Below, one piece after another: positions 34,017 through 46,727 of a stretch of DNA of 64,000 nt. The notes beneath the pieces were generated by a model. The model saw only the letters and a program-made list of their open reading frames with translations, had not been told where the DNA came from and did not search any database. This DNA is from Calcarisporiella thermophila CBS 279.70 (lineage: Eukaryota; Calcarisporiellomycota). The DNA lies in assembly GCF_041956535.1 (NCBI RefSeq), contig NW_027192204.1:193696-257695 (forward strand), given 5' to 3'. The position numbers and the translations under genes were made by a program. Every line of letters starts with the position of its first letter. The stretch's first letter is position 1.

Positions 34017-35609
34017 TTAAGAGAAAAGCAGGTCAGCAGCCATATCAACATTTCCACCAGTAACATCTAAAGCATTTATGGCTTCTTCACGTGAGACACC
34101 AAATTCCATTAATTTACGAATGCTTTCCTCTGGATATCTAGAAGTTGTAAGTGATGCTGCACCCTGCGCTTGAGTCGGTAAATTCGGCAGTGATGAAGAA
34201 GTAGCAGATGAGGAAGTAGTGGTAGATTCGGTTGTAATAGCTGGAGTTTTGCCAGACATTTCTTCACCCATCCACTCAGCTCGCGCCTCTTCAGGAAGTT
34301 CGTGTTCAGAAAGAAAAGGAATTTCCTCATCATTTATAACAAGAGCATTTCGCTTTAAGTCGATGCAAGCCTGATGCCTCTTTAGCATATCCAGGCCAAA
34401 CAGAAGATCAACACCTTTACCCTGGAATAAAAAAATAAAAAATTACCAATTTTCCAATAAATAATGGGTGTGAGAATCAATATTTAAACATGCTGTATCA
34501 CCTCCATGATTGTAAAAGCACATGCGAGATATTGGGACTTTCCAACACGAATATGGGCGCTGTGAACGCGGCCGAGAATTTTTGCAGTACCCACGCCCCG
34601 TGCAATCCCACTAAATCGTGTATCAACGAGCCTCATAATATTGCATTTCTCTGCACATTCGGGGCTCACTGTACACAGAAAATTAATATTTTTTAGACTG
34701 CTAAATTTTAATAGTCATACTCACTTATGGTCATTTGGGCACCAGAGTCTACAAAGGCCTTGACCGGGTGTCCATTTACTTGGCAATTGATATACAACAT
34801 TGTTACCTAATTAATCAAATAAAAAATATATTAACTTATCTATAATATATATTCAAAAAAACAGAATACCTACTCGGCCAAAAAATTCTGGATTATATTC
34901 CATTGCGGTATTAAGATTCTCCATTATATTATTCATACGGATTTCCTCCTCTATCCGTCGTTGCATCTCAATACTGAATGGGTCATTGTCATTAAATGAT
35001 TGGACCTCTTGTTCACGCTGTTGGCGTGCCATATTTTCAATTGTCTGTACAAATCTTTGTGGGTCGCGAAGTGCTGTTTGTGCTAATTCGGGATTAGTCT
35101 TTATAAAAGATAAAATTATTTTTTTTTAATTATCAATACAATGGATTGTGCCATATATCATCTTACTTGTGCTAAGTGCTGAAGTAGCCGAGGATTTCCT
35201 AATATATGGCGCCGTACCGCCTCATCAGCACCCGGATTTCTAATAAACAAAAAAACACTATAAGTATATTTACTAAAAAATATAATTAGCTGAGTATTAC
35301 AACCTTGATTGTGAGTTATTGGTCTGCTGGCGTAATTTTAATAGAAGAATATCATCTTGCACAACTCCAACTTGTTGAAGTGTCACCTTTGCTTCATTGA
35401 GTTCGCGTCCATTGTGCAATATGATTTGATTTTCGGAGGAAACTCCAAACTATTATGAATGAGAATTATACACAATTCATTTATTAAGCATATATGCAAA
35501 GATGACTCACTTCTGCTTCAATAAGTGCTTTTATATTCTCAAGTTCCATACCGGAATCAACTTCCAGATTCCGGCAATCGCCATCTTCGGTTGCAATTGA
35601 GATTCGCAT
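34017..35609 (-). CDS. DDI1: DNA damage-inducible protein 1 (ubiquitin shuttle with retroviral-type aspartic protease fold)
   Basis: Ddi1 delivers ubiquitinated clients to the proteasome and cleaves some heavily ubiquitinated substrates. Exons are 35609-35511, 35449-35304, 35239-35167, 35098-34874, 34806-34725, 34668-34502 and 34421-34017, joining to 398 residues. Domains in order are an N-terminal ubiquitin-like domain (1-75), a helical domain (HDD), the protease fold with active-site [12 protein letters not shown] (Asp201) and a C-terminal UBA domain (residues about 355-397: [33 protein letters not shown]). All four parts are present. A Ser/Thr-rich linker separates protease and UBA. Confidence 0.96.
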
Positions 35610-35796
35610 GTTGAATTATATATTGTAACTTATTAATTCAAATGAGGGATAAGGGTATTATATAAAAAGGACACGTCACCTTTTTGGCCACCAGATTATG
35701 CACAAAATAGAATCACATAAATTATTAAAATAAAAAATATACTGTACATGAAGGCAAAATAACGTAGTAGAAAAAAAGGCAAGTTTTATAAATGGG

Positions 35797-37213
35797 CTAT
35801 TCAGGATCTGCGTGTTTTCTTTTGATTTTGATAGTAAATCCCTCTAAAGGATTTTTATTGGGAACTTGTTGATTTTGTGATGTTCTTCTCTGCTTGAAAT
35901 TTGTCTTCAAAAAAGGATCCGTTTTGACACGAGTATTTACCGTGACTAATTCACTTAGCTGACTCACAGCTGCTTTCTTTTGAAGCATAGTTTGTTCAGC
36001 TATGCTTCCTAACTCCAGTTGATGCTCTTTACTTTCATTCCTTGTATTGGAGTCAAATAGACTTGACACAGCGGCTTCTCGTTTACGCTTATTAATTTTA
36101 TCAAGCGCGTGATCTATTTTAGAAAAGAAGATTGAATAATCTCTATATGAAATATTTATTTAGCAAAAACATTCACCATGAAACTGTGTTGATTTGGCTT
36201 CTAGTTCATCTAGGGCAGTTTCTGGAAGAATTGGTATTGCGAGCGAGTTTTTCTGTTGAATTTTTTCCGCTTCCCGGTTTTTAGCTTGTATAATTTTTTT
36301 CTCCTCCTAGATATTATTAAAAGTGAATAATAAGGTAAATGAGAGCAAAATGAAGCTATAATTACACGGAATATCTTTCGTAAACGTTTTGAACACGTAT
36401 ATGGATCTGCCCAATCTCTCTCATTTGCTTTTTGCAGCCGAGATAAGAATGGTAGAGATTCCTTTGATTTCGCCTCATCATTAATAGAGTGTTCAAGACG
36501 ATAGAATGCGTCTTCTTCCAATCTTTTAGATTCTTTCTCATCTATTTTTAAAAATGATTGAAATACGTGAGACATACAATGAATCCAACATACAAGAGTA
36601 TAGATAGTATTACCTTTCAGCTCTATTGTCTCATTTTCAGCAGCACTCCACTCTTCATTTTTACGTCGAGCTCCGGATACAACCAAATACTCGGCATTTT
36701 TTGGATCAGTATGGATCTCGAACCAATTATCGCACAAGTGACATTTCATACGAAAACTAAGAATTGGTGTACTATAATAATTGCCAATCTTTTTCTTTTC
36801 AGCATTGTAACGCACTCCTAAACCCGAAAAAGAATTAAATTTTATGAGACTATAAATCTGACAGTATAAATGAATCTGATCTTACCTCGTCCAATATGAT
36901 TTCCACATCCATTACACCAAATATTAAAAGGAAGTTCAAATCTATAATGAAGAGAAATTCATTAGCAGATGGCCAGAGCAACTATGGGTCTAAGGTATAT
37001 ATATAGGGGCTTAAAGTTTACCTAATAATCAGAATACCTTGATCAATTTTTCGTGCTCTTTCTCGTAGAGGATGTTGTCCAACATATTTGTTTAATGAAC
37101 CCTAAGAAAAGTTAATGTTAACTACGGCGATTCTGAAAATTAAGATAAATTTCACGTACTTTGTGATCCCAATCAGGAGGTATATACTTGTTTGTTGCAC
37201 GTCTTTCTGCCAT
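35797..37213 (-). CDS. Splicing factor of the YJU2/CWC16 family, CCDC130 (Saf4) type
   Basis: A spliceosome-associated protein that joins the catalytic complex. Exons are 37213-37160, 37101-37022, 36941-36886, 36817-36614, 36541-36366, 36306-36177 and 36113-35797, joining to 338 residues. The opening MAERRATNKYIPPDWD and the block PLRERARKIDQGILIIRFELP are typical of the CCDC130 branch rather than Yju2 itself. Two CxxC pairs (CNGC and CHLC) form the zinc site, with VRYNAEKKKIGNYYSTP between them. The C-terminal half is a charged coiled coil ending in a basic KIKRK segment. The gene is divergent from the RAD51 paralogue, with 289 bp between start codons. Confidence 0.92.
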
Positions 37214-37502
37214 GGTCTTATTTTTGGATAATATTGAAGCAAGTTTAGGTTAAGTTACAACTTGACGGTTGAATTTGAATAATTTATCATTTAAAATATA
37301 ATCAATTAAAATTGAAATAATATTCAAAAATTTCATAAATTCAAAAATTCTCAAAAAAATATTTTCGATAAAATTTTCAAATATTTTTCTTTGAATTATT
37401 ATTCAACGAAAATTCATAAATTTCATTTAACACTTCTCGCAAATTATCTTGGTGGCATTATATTTCGAATTTGTAATTTCGCGATTTTCTTGAATATTTT
37501 GA

Positions 37503-38777
37503 ATGAATTACTGGAAAGAACTCAATATTAATCCGCAACTCCAAGCTAAACTTGATAAACGAGGTGAAGTATAATATTATTATTCCATTACCCTGCATAT
37601 TTCTAACGGATATAACCGATTTATAGGTAAGGTCTATGATCCACCATCCGATCTTCTCTTCGAATCACCCATCGTAACTCAACAAATGCTGTGTATTTCG
37701 CCCTTTGATGTAAATACACTTCAACATGCGGCCTCAAACCTTCTCGTACCCCAAAAGTTTACAGCACACGAACTCTTAAATACCGAAAAAATGTTGACTA
37801 CTGGTGATTCGCAACTTGATCAAGTATTAGGAGGTGGAGTGGTGGTTGGAGGTGGAATCACCGAGTTATTTGGAGAGAGGTAATTGAATTGACAACAAAA
37901 TATGCTTATATTTATTATAAAATAGTTGCTAATAGTGGAACTGGTAAAACACAATTCTGCATGCAATTATGTTTGACAGTACAACTTCCAGAAGAGAATG
38001 GAGGATTAGATGGAGGTAGAATATTAATCGAATGTGGAAATTATATTATCACGCCCATTTCTCACTTAAACTGTTTATCTTGTAGAAGCAATATATATGG
38101 CTTGTGAAACAAAACTTCCTCTTAGACTCCTCCACAGGCTTCTCCCTACATTTCGCACTCGTTTTCCATCTCTACCCATAAATGCATCTTCTCGAATACA
38201 TTTCCATATACTTCCAGACGTAGACACCCAATTGCATATATTACGTTATCATTTACCCGCGTTTCTTGAGCAACGTCGCGGCCGCGTACGCTTAATTGTG
38301 GTTGACTCGATTGCGGCAAATTTTCGGGCTGAATGGGAAGATATGCGAGCAAAAACGGAATCCATAGCAGGAAAAATAGGAAGCAAAAAAGAAAAAGGAA
38401 ATATTGGAAAAATAGAAGCAGGTTTTGATAAGAATCATGAGTTGTGCGAAATGGCAATAATGTTAAAACAAATCGCATCGCAAGGCGTGGCAGTTGTATG
38501 CGTTAATGAAGTTTCAACCCGAATAAGCACTGAGACTATGTTCACTGACGAATTGGCAGGATATTATGGAAATCGAAATAAGAGGTTTAACCCAGCCTTA
38601 GGATTAGTTTGGTCAAATGCTGTTAATACTCGGATACGTCTGTCACGAGTAAGGAAAACTAACGATAATAGTTCAAGATCAGAGAAGCGATGGCTAAATG
38701 TAGAGTTCGCATCTCATGCGCCAGCAAATATCCAAAGTGCTTTTCATATCAGAGAGGACGGTTTATATTCTGCCTAA
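37503..38777 (+). CDS. RAD51 paralogue, RAD57/XRCC3 type
   Basis: A recombination mediator ATPase that helps load or stabilise Rad51 on single-stranded DNA. Exons are 37503-37563, 37627-37879, 37936-38015 and 38086-38777, joining to 361 residues. The Walker A motif GESGTGKT (about residues 103-110) is assembled across the second intron and follows GITELFGE, with FCMQLCLTVQLP after it. Walker B is RLIVVDSIAANFRAEW. The fit to XRCC3 and yeast Rad57 is better than to Rad51 or Dmc1: the N-terminal region is short, and NPALGLVWSN is where XRCC3 has SPALGITWAN. It converges on the GCLM gene. Confidence 0.88.
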
Positions 38778-38973
38778 ATTAGTAGATTTCATCAGAGTAT
38801 TAATTTTGAAAGCATAATAAACGATTACAATAAATATTGTATTATGAATGGAAAAATAATGCAGAGATAAAAAAACAGTCTATGTGAATACTAATATTAT
38901 AATTGTATTATATAAAGAGGACAGAGTAAATAAATTGAGTATAAGTATGGTATACATTTAGGAAAAATCTAGT

Positions 38974-40054
38974 TTAATTGCATCCAGAATCGCTTGCCAT
39001 AATAATGTAGCCTCGGTCTGCTACAATTCCCCTTGACTGAATGACTGCAGAATAGCGTATTACCCATCGTGGCACTACAGATTGTTTCTCGTTAGATAAA
39101 ATTTTGTGCTCACGCAAGATTGAATCCAATGTTGAAGCTGGTAATATATCACTACAATCTCCATGTGTCAATAGTTCAATATTCTGCTCTCGCGCAAACT
39201 GCATAAGATCTTGCGGGATAGCACAGCAGTCGTCTAGATTCACTTGATTTACTGCTGGTGGAACATTGACCCCAGATTTAAGAAATACTTCGAGATGAGA
39301 CTTTGAGAATTCGCTGATGCCAAGTGTCTTAATATGACCGTTCTGCTTGGCTTTCTCAAGTTCCTTAAGTTACATTTAAAAGATATGAAAAATATTAATA
39401 TATAATTATAAATAGTAAATAAGCTAATTCCAACTAATACTTACTCTCCATACAAGAATTTTTTTATCAATATCATCTCGTTCTTTTTCCTCATCAAAGT
39501 CGTAAAAGTTAACACCGCTGAATGATAGAATTAGGGTATCTACAGTATTAGAGCCTAATAATTTTTCGAGATAGCTTAGAGCTTCAGAAATGTACTCGGG
39601 TGGAGGGCGGTTTAAATGATTTGGATCAGAACATGGCAGATAGAAAAATTTCACTATGAGAAAAGATAAGCAATAGGATATCAAGAACTATATTTCTTGA
39701 TATTACCAGTAATATCAATATCACTCCTTTCCTCGTCAGGCGCTTTACGATCTCGGATGTCGGGAACTTCAAGAATTCTCTGAACTTCATCATAGCAAAA
39801 AGAAAGATATTCTGATCCCATTGAAGTTGAAAATGTATCTTTAAGAGACTTAACGAGCTAGGATTAAATCATTCAATTAAGTATTTCTTGACTAAAATGA
39901 AACTTCAAATCGATATGATTACTTCAGTATTCGATTTTCTCAAAGATGTATTTGATCCAGCAGTCCCTGTTTGAATTAGATTCCCAGTATAAACTACTAA
40001 TTTTTGAAAGGATGGAATTCCCTTATTGCAGCCATTAGAATGAGTTTCTTGCAT
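38974..40054 (-). CDS. Glutamate-cysteine ligase modifier subunit (GCLM)
   Basis: The regulatory partner of glutamate-cysteine ligase; it raises the catalytic subunit's affinity for glutamate in glutathione synthesis. Exons are 40054-39923, 39857-39707, 39653-39445 and 39363-38974, joining to 293 residues. The fold is a catalytically dead aldo-keto reductase barrel. The C-terminal block VNQVNLDDCCAIPQDL ... IELLTHGD ... RYSAVIQSRGIVADRGYI matches the animal GCLM pattern closely. I chose the ATG at 40054. A further ATG at 40160 begins a frame that cannot be spliced in phase to this one with visible sites. Baker's yeast lacks this subunit, so its presence is informative about glutathione control here. 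Confidence 0.93.
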
Positions 40055-40363
40055 AGTGAACTAATTGCAGAATCGATCTGATAATGAAAAAAAAGACAAA
40101 CTTCCGGATATTAGAATTAAAATCTCTAGTTCGTTCCGATAGGTTCGTAGATTGTGCCATTGTGATACCTAACGGATATTCTGATAAAAACTACAATATG
40201 ATTGAGATTTTAATAGGATGATGTATATTCAGCGTAATAATAAAAAAAAAGTAATATATATAGACGAGTAACAAAAAGGAACCATACATACAAAATTTAA
40301 ATGATAATACAAACAAATTTAAGTGGTTAAACAATAATTTCAGAGATTTCTACGATACTGCCA

Positions 40364-43300
40364 TTATTGCTGACGCTTGTTGCGACGATGAGGGAGCGGA
40401 AGCGGGGAGATAGGGAGGGCAGGAAGTTCGAGAGATCGCATTGAGGATAAAATCCAGCTCTTATCGCTCTTATTGCCCTCGTCGGTATTGCTTCGATTCC
40501 CACTCTCGGTCATTATCTCGAGCTCTTCGCTGGATGAAACTGAATTGCCCGAGTTAATTAGAACTGCTCTATTTGAAGAACTTTGAAAAGGTACTGCTAT
40601 TGATGAAGGTAATGAGGTAGATAGCGTGCCTTTCTTGCTACGCTCATCAACAAGTGTCCACTCTCCGTCATCATCCACTCTGAGATCGAGCCATGAATCA
40701 GAATCAGTGTCCTTTTTCATTCGATCCCGAGCAAATTCTAAATCTCGGTACAAAAATCGAATGGCGTTCTTCACACCATTTTCCTACAAGTAAATATAAT
40801 ATTAAGAAGCTGTTTTATTGATTTTCATAAAATATAATAATACCTGGCGGATCTGCTCACTGATCTGGCGTGCTCTCCCAATAATTTTTACATCGGTGGT
40901 AACCGTTAAAATGGCATCAGCAAGCTTCTCTACAGTCAACTTTTTAACACAGACACCTAAGCCCATTTCTTGAATACGATCGCCCCAAAAGAATTGGTCA
41001 CCAAAGAATGGTTTAATAATAGTGGGTACCCCTGCAAGTAACCCAGCAGCAGTGGTACCTGCTCCACCATGATGCACTAGAGAAGCAAGATTAATATATT
41101 GAAATTTCTATAAAATTTATAATAAACTCTTACCAACTGCATGAATACGTGGGAATAACCAATCATGAGGAATGGAGTCAATGTTGTATATGAAATCAGG
41201 GGCTTTTTCAAGTTTTTTATCTGCTACCTTGTTCTTAATACTTGAGTTCTTCTCCTGCATTCTAGCTGACCAGCCCTTACATACAATCGCACGCACTCCA
41301 ACTCGTTTTACAGCCTCAATAATTGTCTCCGTTAATTGATCAGGATCGTCAACAAGAATACTACCAAAGCCAATGTAGACTAGCGGGCGATTTTCAGCGC
41401 GAGCATTTTCCAAAAACAATTCAAGATCCTCAGGAGGACTCCAATCGCGTTCGGATTGTTCTAAAAACCAGTACCCAGTTGTATGAATCCAATCCATCCA
41501 ATCAGGCGGATGTGGAACGATAGTAGGACTGAAGGCATAGAGATAGGGGACACGATAGAGATCCAATTTTTCTAAAGTGGTTGGGGGAAGATCAAGTACT
41601 TCTTTTCGGAAACGATTAGTTTGGTAGGCTGTGGCCCGATATAGAATATGGTCAATCATTATATAAGTCATTTCGTTATAAAGTCGGCCTTTGGGCGTAT
41701 CAGGCATAGCAAAAGGGTGGGGGAAATCCCGAGTGCGAGTCCATGGCATGGTGAAGGCACGAAAATAAGGAATGGATAATTTTTCAGCAATGTGAACACC
41801 GACCATGACAGCACTTGGACTCTCAATTAACAATCGTGTGCCTTGGCACGCCTCCCAGGATTCTTGCATCAGATCATCAAACCATCCACGGAACTAAATG
41901 ATGAAATCTCATGTTATTCAAGCATAAAAATAAACAAAGCAATTCGCAAACTGACCCTACGGACACCTTCTCGCAAAAAATTATATGAGAACATGCCATA
42001 GTCAATGCAGATTTGCATTAGTTCTCCAGGATCACCGCCCACACGTCTAAATTCAATCCCATGACTCTCTATCCACCTTTGGTATTCAGCATGTGTGGCA
42101 ATGCGACATTTGTGTCCATCTTTCATTAGTCCCTAAATAACAATGGGTAAGGCTATAATTATCAGAAAAAGAAAATGAAGTGTTATAATACTTTGCAAAG
42201 CGCTATATAAGGTTGAACATCGCCGCGAGAGCCAATTGTTAGACAAGTAATATGTAGTGTCTCTGATGGCTTGGTGTGTTCGTACAAGGATGCATAAGGT
42301 GCAAGAAGTGGAGGGCCTTCTGAATGCAGAAAAAATTGCAAGACAAAGTAAAATATTAGCTACTTAACAAATAATAGTGATAGCAAATATACCCTTTGTA
42401 ACAGGTGGCTGCACATGAGTTACATGGGGACCCAAATCCTCTTCAATTAATACCTTGTTCTCATTAATTTTTCTAATAAATAATAAAATTAAATTAAATT
42501 ATTTGTTATTTTATCTTAACATAGATTTTAAATAACCGACTCTGAAGAGGTTTCAGAGGGAGCAGGCTTTCCACTTTTAACTCTTTTAACTTGTTGTCCA
42601 AGAATACGAAAGCATTTATCTCGAAGATTGCTTGAGGAAAATTCAAGAAATACCTAGCAAAATATGTATAACTGAATTTGAGCAATAGTAATAAAAGATG
42701 TTGTAGCCTAAACACGCACCTCTTCTTGACTCTTTGCAAGTATCCCAAGCCCATAAAAGAAATAGCCAAAGCTTTTATGTTTTTGAATATATTGTATATC
42801 GCTCAAAGGAATTATCAGCTGTATTATTAATAAAAAAAATATTTAGACTTGTTTGCATACAAATAATATGTAGATTTACCTTGACTTTCGCTCCTGGTAC
42901 GCGGGATTTGAAACACAAATGATTTGTAGAGATGTAAACCTTTCCGTAATAAGGTAATGTGCGTAGCAAATGAGCAACAAATTCTGTTAGAGTATAAACA
43001 GAAATGTTTAGTGATTGGGCTTTGTGAATGTTTCTCTCCCGAACTTACCTGCTATAACCTCTTCCTTATCACTAAGAGCAAACGATTTTCTATAGTCTTC
43101 ATTTAGTTTATCACGTGCTTGAAGCCCATAGCAATTGCCAGCATTAATGCCACCGTAGGAGTAAAGGTGATCAAAAGAAGAGGACCACAGGTCATATACC
43201 ATCTTAATGCCAGACTTCCTCTTCTCATTCAACCAAGTAAGCATGGCTTTATCACTATCCGCATCGCTATTTGATAGATAAGTAATACTGCTGAAAAAAT

Positions 43301-45096
43301 TTTTTTTAAAAATACCTTTTTGATAGCTGATGTGGCTTAGACGAAGAACGGGTCGTATCCGAAGTAGATGCTACATCGTTTTTATCCATCTGAATGGAGG
43401 TTCTGGTAAATTCTGAGCGACTTTTCTGGTGAAGGCGCCATGTCTCTTTAAGTGTATTGCAAGCATGCTCGGTGTCATAGAAGTAGGCAAAATAGTACTA
43501 CAAGAATACTAATTACTACTAAAGCAAAACTAACGCTAGAAAATTTAACAATACTAAATTACCTCGTCCATTGCGTAACTTTCATCGTTATCTATCACTT
43601 TTAAACGTATAGTATCTGCAAGCTCAAATCCCACATTTCCTTCGATATCGATTACATTTTCCAGAGGAAGCACAATCTTCATTGAAACATAAAGCATATG
43701 GGATTTCATAAAATATAAAATATATTATACAATTTACCTTAACGCTATCGCCGCTATTTTTAGCTCTGAAGATTGCTTTTTGAAGAGGATTAATCCTAAA
43801 AAGGATAGAAAGATGCATTAGTTGGCGAATGTATGATTTAGAAATAAAACACTACATACCATTCAACCATTGATTGTTTAGTATCTGCTTGAAAATGATA
43901 AGTTCGATTTATTGTAATTATTTTGAATCCGAATTCTCGGTGTTTGCAATTCTCTACGCCTAGCGCATACTTCAAGTCAATTGCTCCAATTGGATAATAA
44001 AGATCCTAATATATTTATAATATTAACAGTGAAAAGTATTTTTTTAATAAAATAAATATTTACCGTTGAACTCTCATACCAGCTCAATACATCATTCTTC
44101 AATTCAAACCAGTATCGTGTCATTATCTTTGTGGTCTTTGATCGTTTAGAAAGGAATCCCGTTTTCTGTGCGGTCTCCTGATATGATTAAATGCAAACAG
44201 CAGAAAAAGCGAATGTTGCATGCTTTAAAATGCAGAATGATCATGTGAAGCAGTTTTTAGGCATACCTGAGACTTCGGAATAGAGGCATAGAAACAAACA
44301 TGGTGTGATGTTAAATATAGGTATCCTGGTAAGAGAACTGTTCGCACAAGCCAACATGGGAACTCTTTTTACATCACGGTATAGCTGGTCATTAAAAAGT
44401 ATATGAGTAGATAGAAAAATCAAAATGATGTACTACCTCCTTTCAGTTCTTCGATTTCTGGGAGCTGAAAAATTTGTTGAAGCTTCTCTGGAATCGATTT
44501 ATCCGGTTGATCCGGGACCTCAGTAATATCTTCACCAGCTGCTTCCTCTTCTTCAGAGGATTCGCTATCAAGATCTTGTTTACGGATAGAAGGGCGAGAT
44601 TTAGTTCTCACAAGCTTTAGCTCGCTGCTATCCCCTTCAGTTTGTGATAGGCTGAAATTCGGATATATTGCGTTCAAGGAGTAGCCTAGTTCAGTAGATG
44701 GCACTGGTAGAAATAGAATCGTGTGAGAGAATCGAATGTTGAAGGATAATTGAAAAGCTCTACCTTCGGCTGAATTATCTTCTTCTGACTCGAGAGACTA
44801 TGTAATATAGAAAAATATTAGTGAGCCAAGAAATAAACACTGAGCAATTGGGTTGGATAATTAATAATTCAAGATCATCCGATCTTATCTATTTTTCTAT
44901 AATTTCTCTGCAACTTATCCTGCCCTATCATGATTTCTCTTTTTTAACATAATTCCAAAAACTAGAAATTTACCGCTTTACACGCCGCCGTCATAAATTT
45001 CATAAAAGGACCGCCATATTGACTCTGAGCGACATCTACAGTATCTTGGTGATTACTGGTTGATTCGGGGCTAGGAGATCTTGAACTCCAGGACAT
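40364..45096 (-). CDS. ATG26: Sterol 3-beta-glucosyltransferase (UGT51/ATG26 type)
   Basis: Transfers glucose from UDP-glucose to ergosterol and other membrane sterols; the yeast relatives are Ugt51 and Atg26, the latter linked to pexophagy. The gene is split into many short exons. From the N-terminus (45096) I see an acidic Ser/Glu-rich region, a first GRAM segment (near 44280-44380, [11 protein letters not shown]), a PH domain (near 43740-44150, [20 protein letters not shown]), a second GRAM domain (near 42600-42960, [15 protein letters not shown]) and a GT-B glycosyltransferase. The transferase starts at [15 protein letters not shown] (near 42230) and includes PFFGDQFFW and the donor-site [11 protein letters not shown] (about 41040-41076). 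The final exons are 42132-41956, 41893-41134, 41076-40844 and 40783-40364. The C-terminus after about 40700 is disordered. Exons between 42.3 and 45 kb were not all placed. Confidence 0.92.
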
Positions 45097-45341
45097 AATT
45101 ATGATCTATAGAGATGTAAATTCTAAAAAGCAAACGCAATTGATTTAGAAATCAACTGACTGAAAATTGATAAATCGAGAAAATGAAAAGGCCGGAGTCT
45201 GAAAGGAATTTTCAAACGTAACGTCATTTCGTGAAACCGCTCTTGCTGAATCTGAATAGCATTTTAGTGAAGCGAGATCTCTCAATAATATTAATTTACG
45301 AATAACTTTATTGAGCTGATTATAAAAGTGACATTCACAAT

Positions 45342-46470
45342 TCAATTATCCAAAGGGAGGAATTCATTTACAACGAAATGTCGTAATTCTTCAGCCCTGG
45401 ACCAATAAATTATTTTAGCCTTGATTTTTAATTTTGCGCCCGGCGATGTCCCCAAGAGAGTGTAAAGTGCTCGATCCGTGCGACAGAAAAGAAAATCTTG
45501 GCTTCTTAGTCTTGTTGCCGGGCAAAAGTCATTCTAATTAATTACACTTAGATTAATACTTATCAGTATAGAGTGTTAAGGGCTCTAACTTACCATCCCA
45601 TCTCCAACGTACATAATTCGATCAAATGGGGCTTTGTTGTTAATGTATTTTTCTAGCTCAATACCTTAAGATACAATTATATGCTCTGGGAACCCATGCC
45701 GCAATACTTTCTAACTTTCTTATCTTACCTTTACATAAGTTTACTTTGCATAGACTCTTGCAATTGTGAGGTTTATCATTCAGCCCAATATATCGACGTA
45801 CACATAGGCGACCGTTTTCGTTATAACCAGCGGGGTTTGTTATAATCTTTGTAAAATAGCTTCGAATACCATACTCCTTTCAATTCAATCAGTATCGGTT
45901 AATATACCAGTCGAAAAATAAAATCTGAAATAGTATACATTGAGAACAGTATCGATGTAAACTTGGTTGGAATCAGAGAGAATAAGCATCTCGCATCCTT
46001 CATCATTCATATTATGCAATAACCTGAGCATTGCTGGATCCTATGTATTAGATACAGAATATATATTAAATTTTCCCAATACTTAGGTAATTAATAATTA
46101 AATTCACCATTGGAATTGTTTTTAGCGCGGCCTCTATATCTCTTTCTGTAAATCCACGATTGTAAAGTTCACCTAAAAGTTCATGTCTAATACAAATAGG
46201 TAAGTCTTTGTCGTAGGAAAAGGTTTCAGATCCGACTCAACTGTAAATCTGTCCACTGCTGGTAAGGTGAAGTCTCTAGGGCTATTTGTCTTTTAGAAAG
46301 TTCATTATCTAGGCACTTGAATACCCAGTGATCTGTATCTTCATCGACCATAGACCTATACACTTGTTATGTCTATTTAACTAATTCGACAAACTATTCG
46401 TTAAATATTACCAATCAAAATCATACACCACTAATAGACGTGGTCTTATGCAAAGTGAACTCTCATTCAT
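45342..46470 (-). CDS. PHOSPHO-type HAD phosphatase
   Basis: A small haloacid-dehalogenase phosphatase related to PHOSPHO1/PHOSPHO2, which act on phosphoethanolamine/phosphocholine or pyridoxal 5'-phosphate. Exons are 46470-46412, 46355-46242, 46186-46108, 46040-45939, 45876-45729, 45664-45594 and 45533-45342, joining to 254 residues. HAD motif I is VYDFDWSMVDED, with both aspartates of DxD present and Ser where most HAD enzymes have Thr. Motif II is LILSDSN, and motif IV (GDG.NDFCPA) is joined across the last intron. The substrate cannot be told from sequence. Confidence 0.88.
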
Positions 46471-46727
46471 TTCTTACTGCAGTGGAATGTAGGATGAAAA
46501 AAAAAAAAGATTAAGTGAAGAGAGAAACCCCTTCTGAGAACATCTTCTAATATTTATAATTGATTATAAATTCGACAGTCGCATAGTATCGAATCATTCT
46601 TTGCTCGTGTTCTAACAACTCGCTCCACATTTACGGCAGTCACAATGTTACACAAATATCCAAAGAAATCTGGCGGGTAAAAATATCAATATATTGAATA
46701 CAAATATCGAATTGCTATATAAAAATG

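Noticed and set aside
40055-40160. Upstream exon for GCLM starting at 40160
   Set aside because: The frame is open, but no donor and acceptor join it in phase to the GCLM exon; it may be a leader frame.
45342-46470. HAD motif I with Ser instead of Thr as evidence of a dead enzyme
   Set aside because: Both catalytic aspartates and the later motifs are intact, and Ser is a conservative change; no reason to call it inactive.
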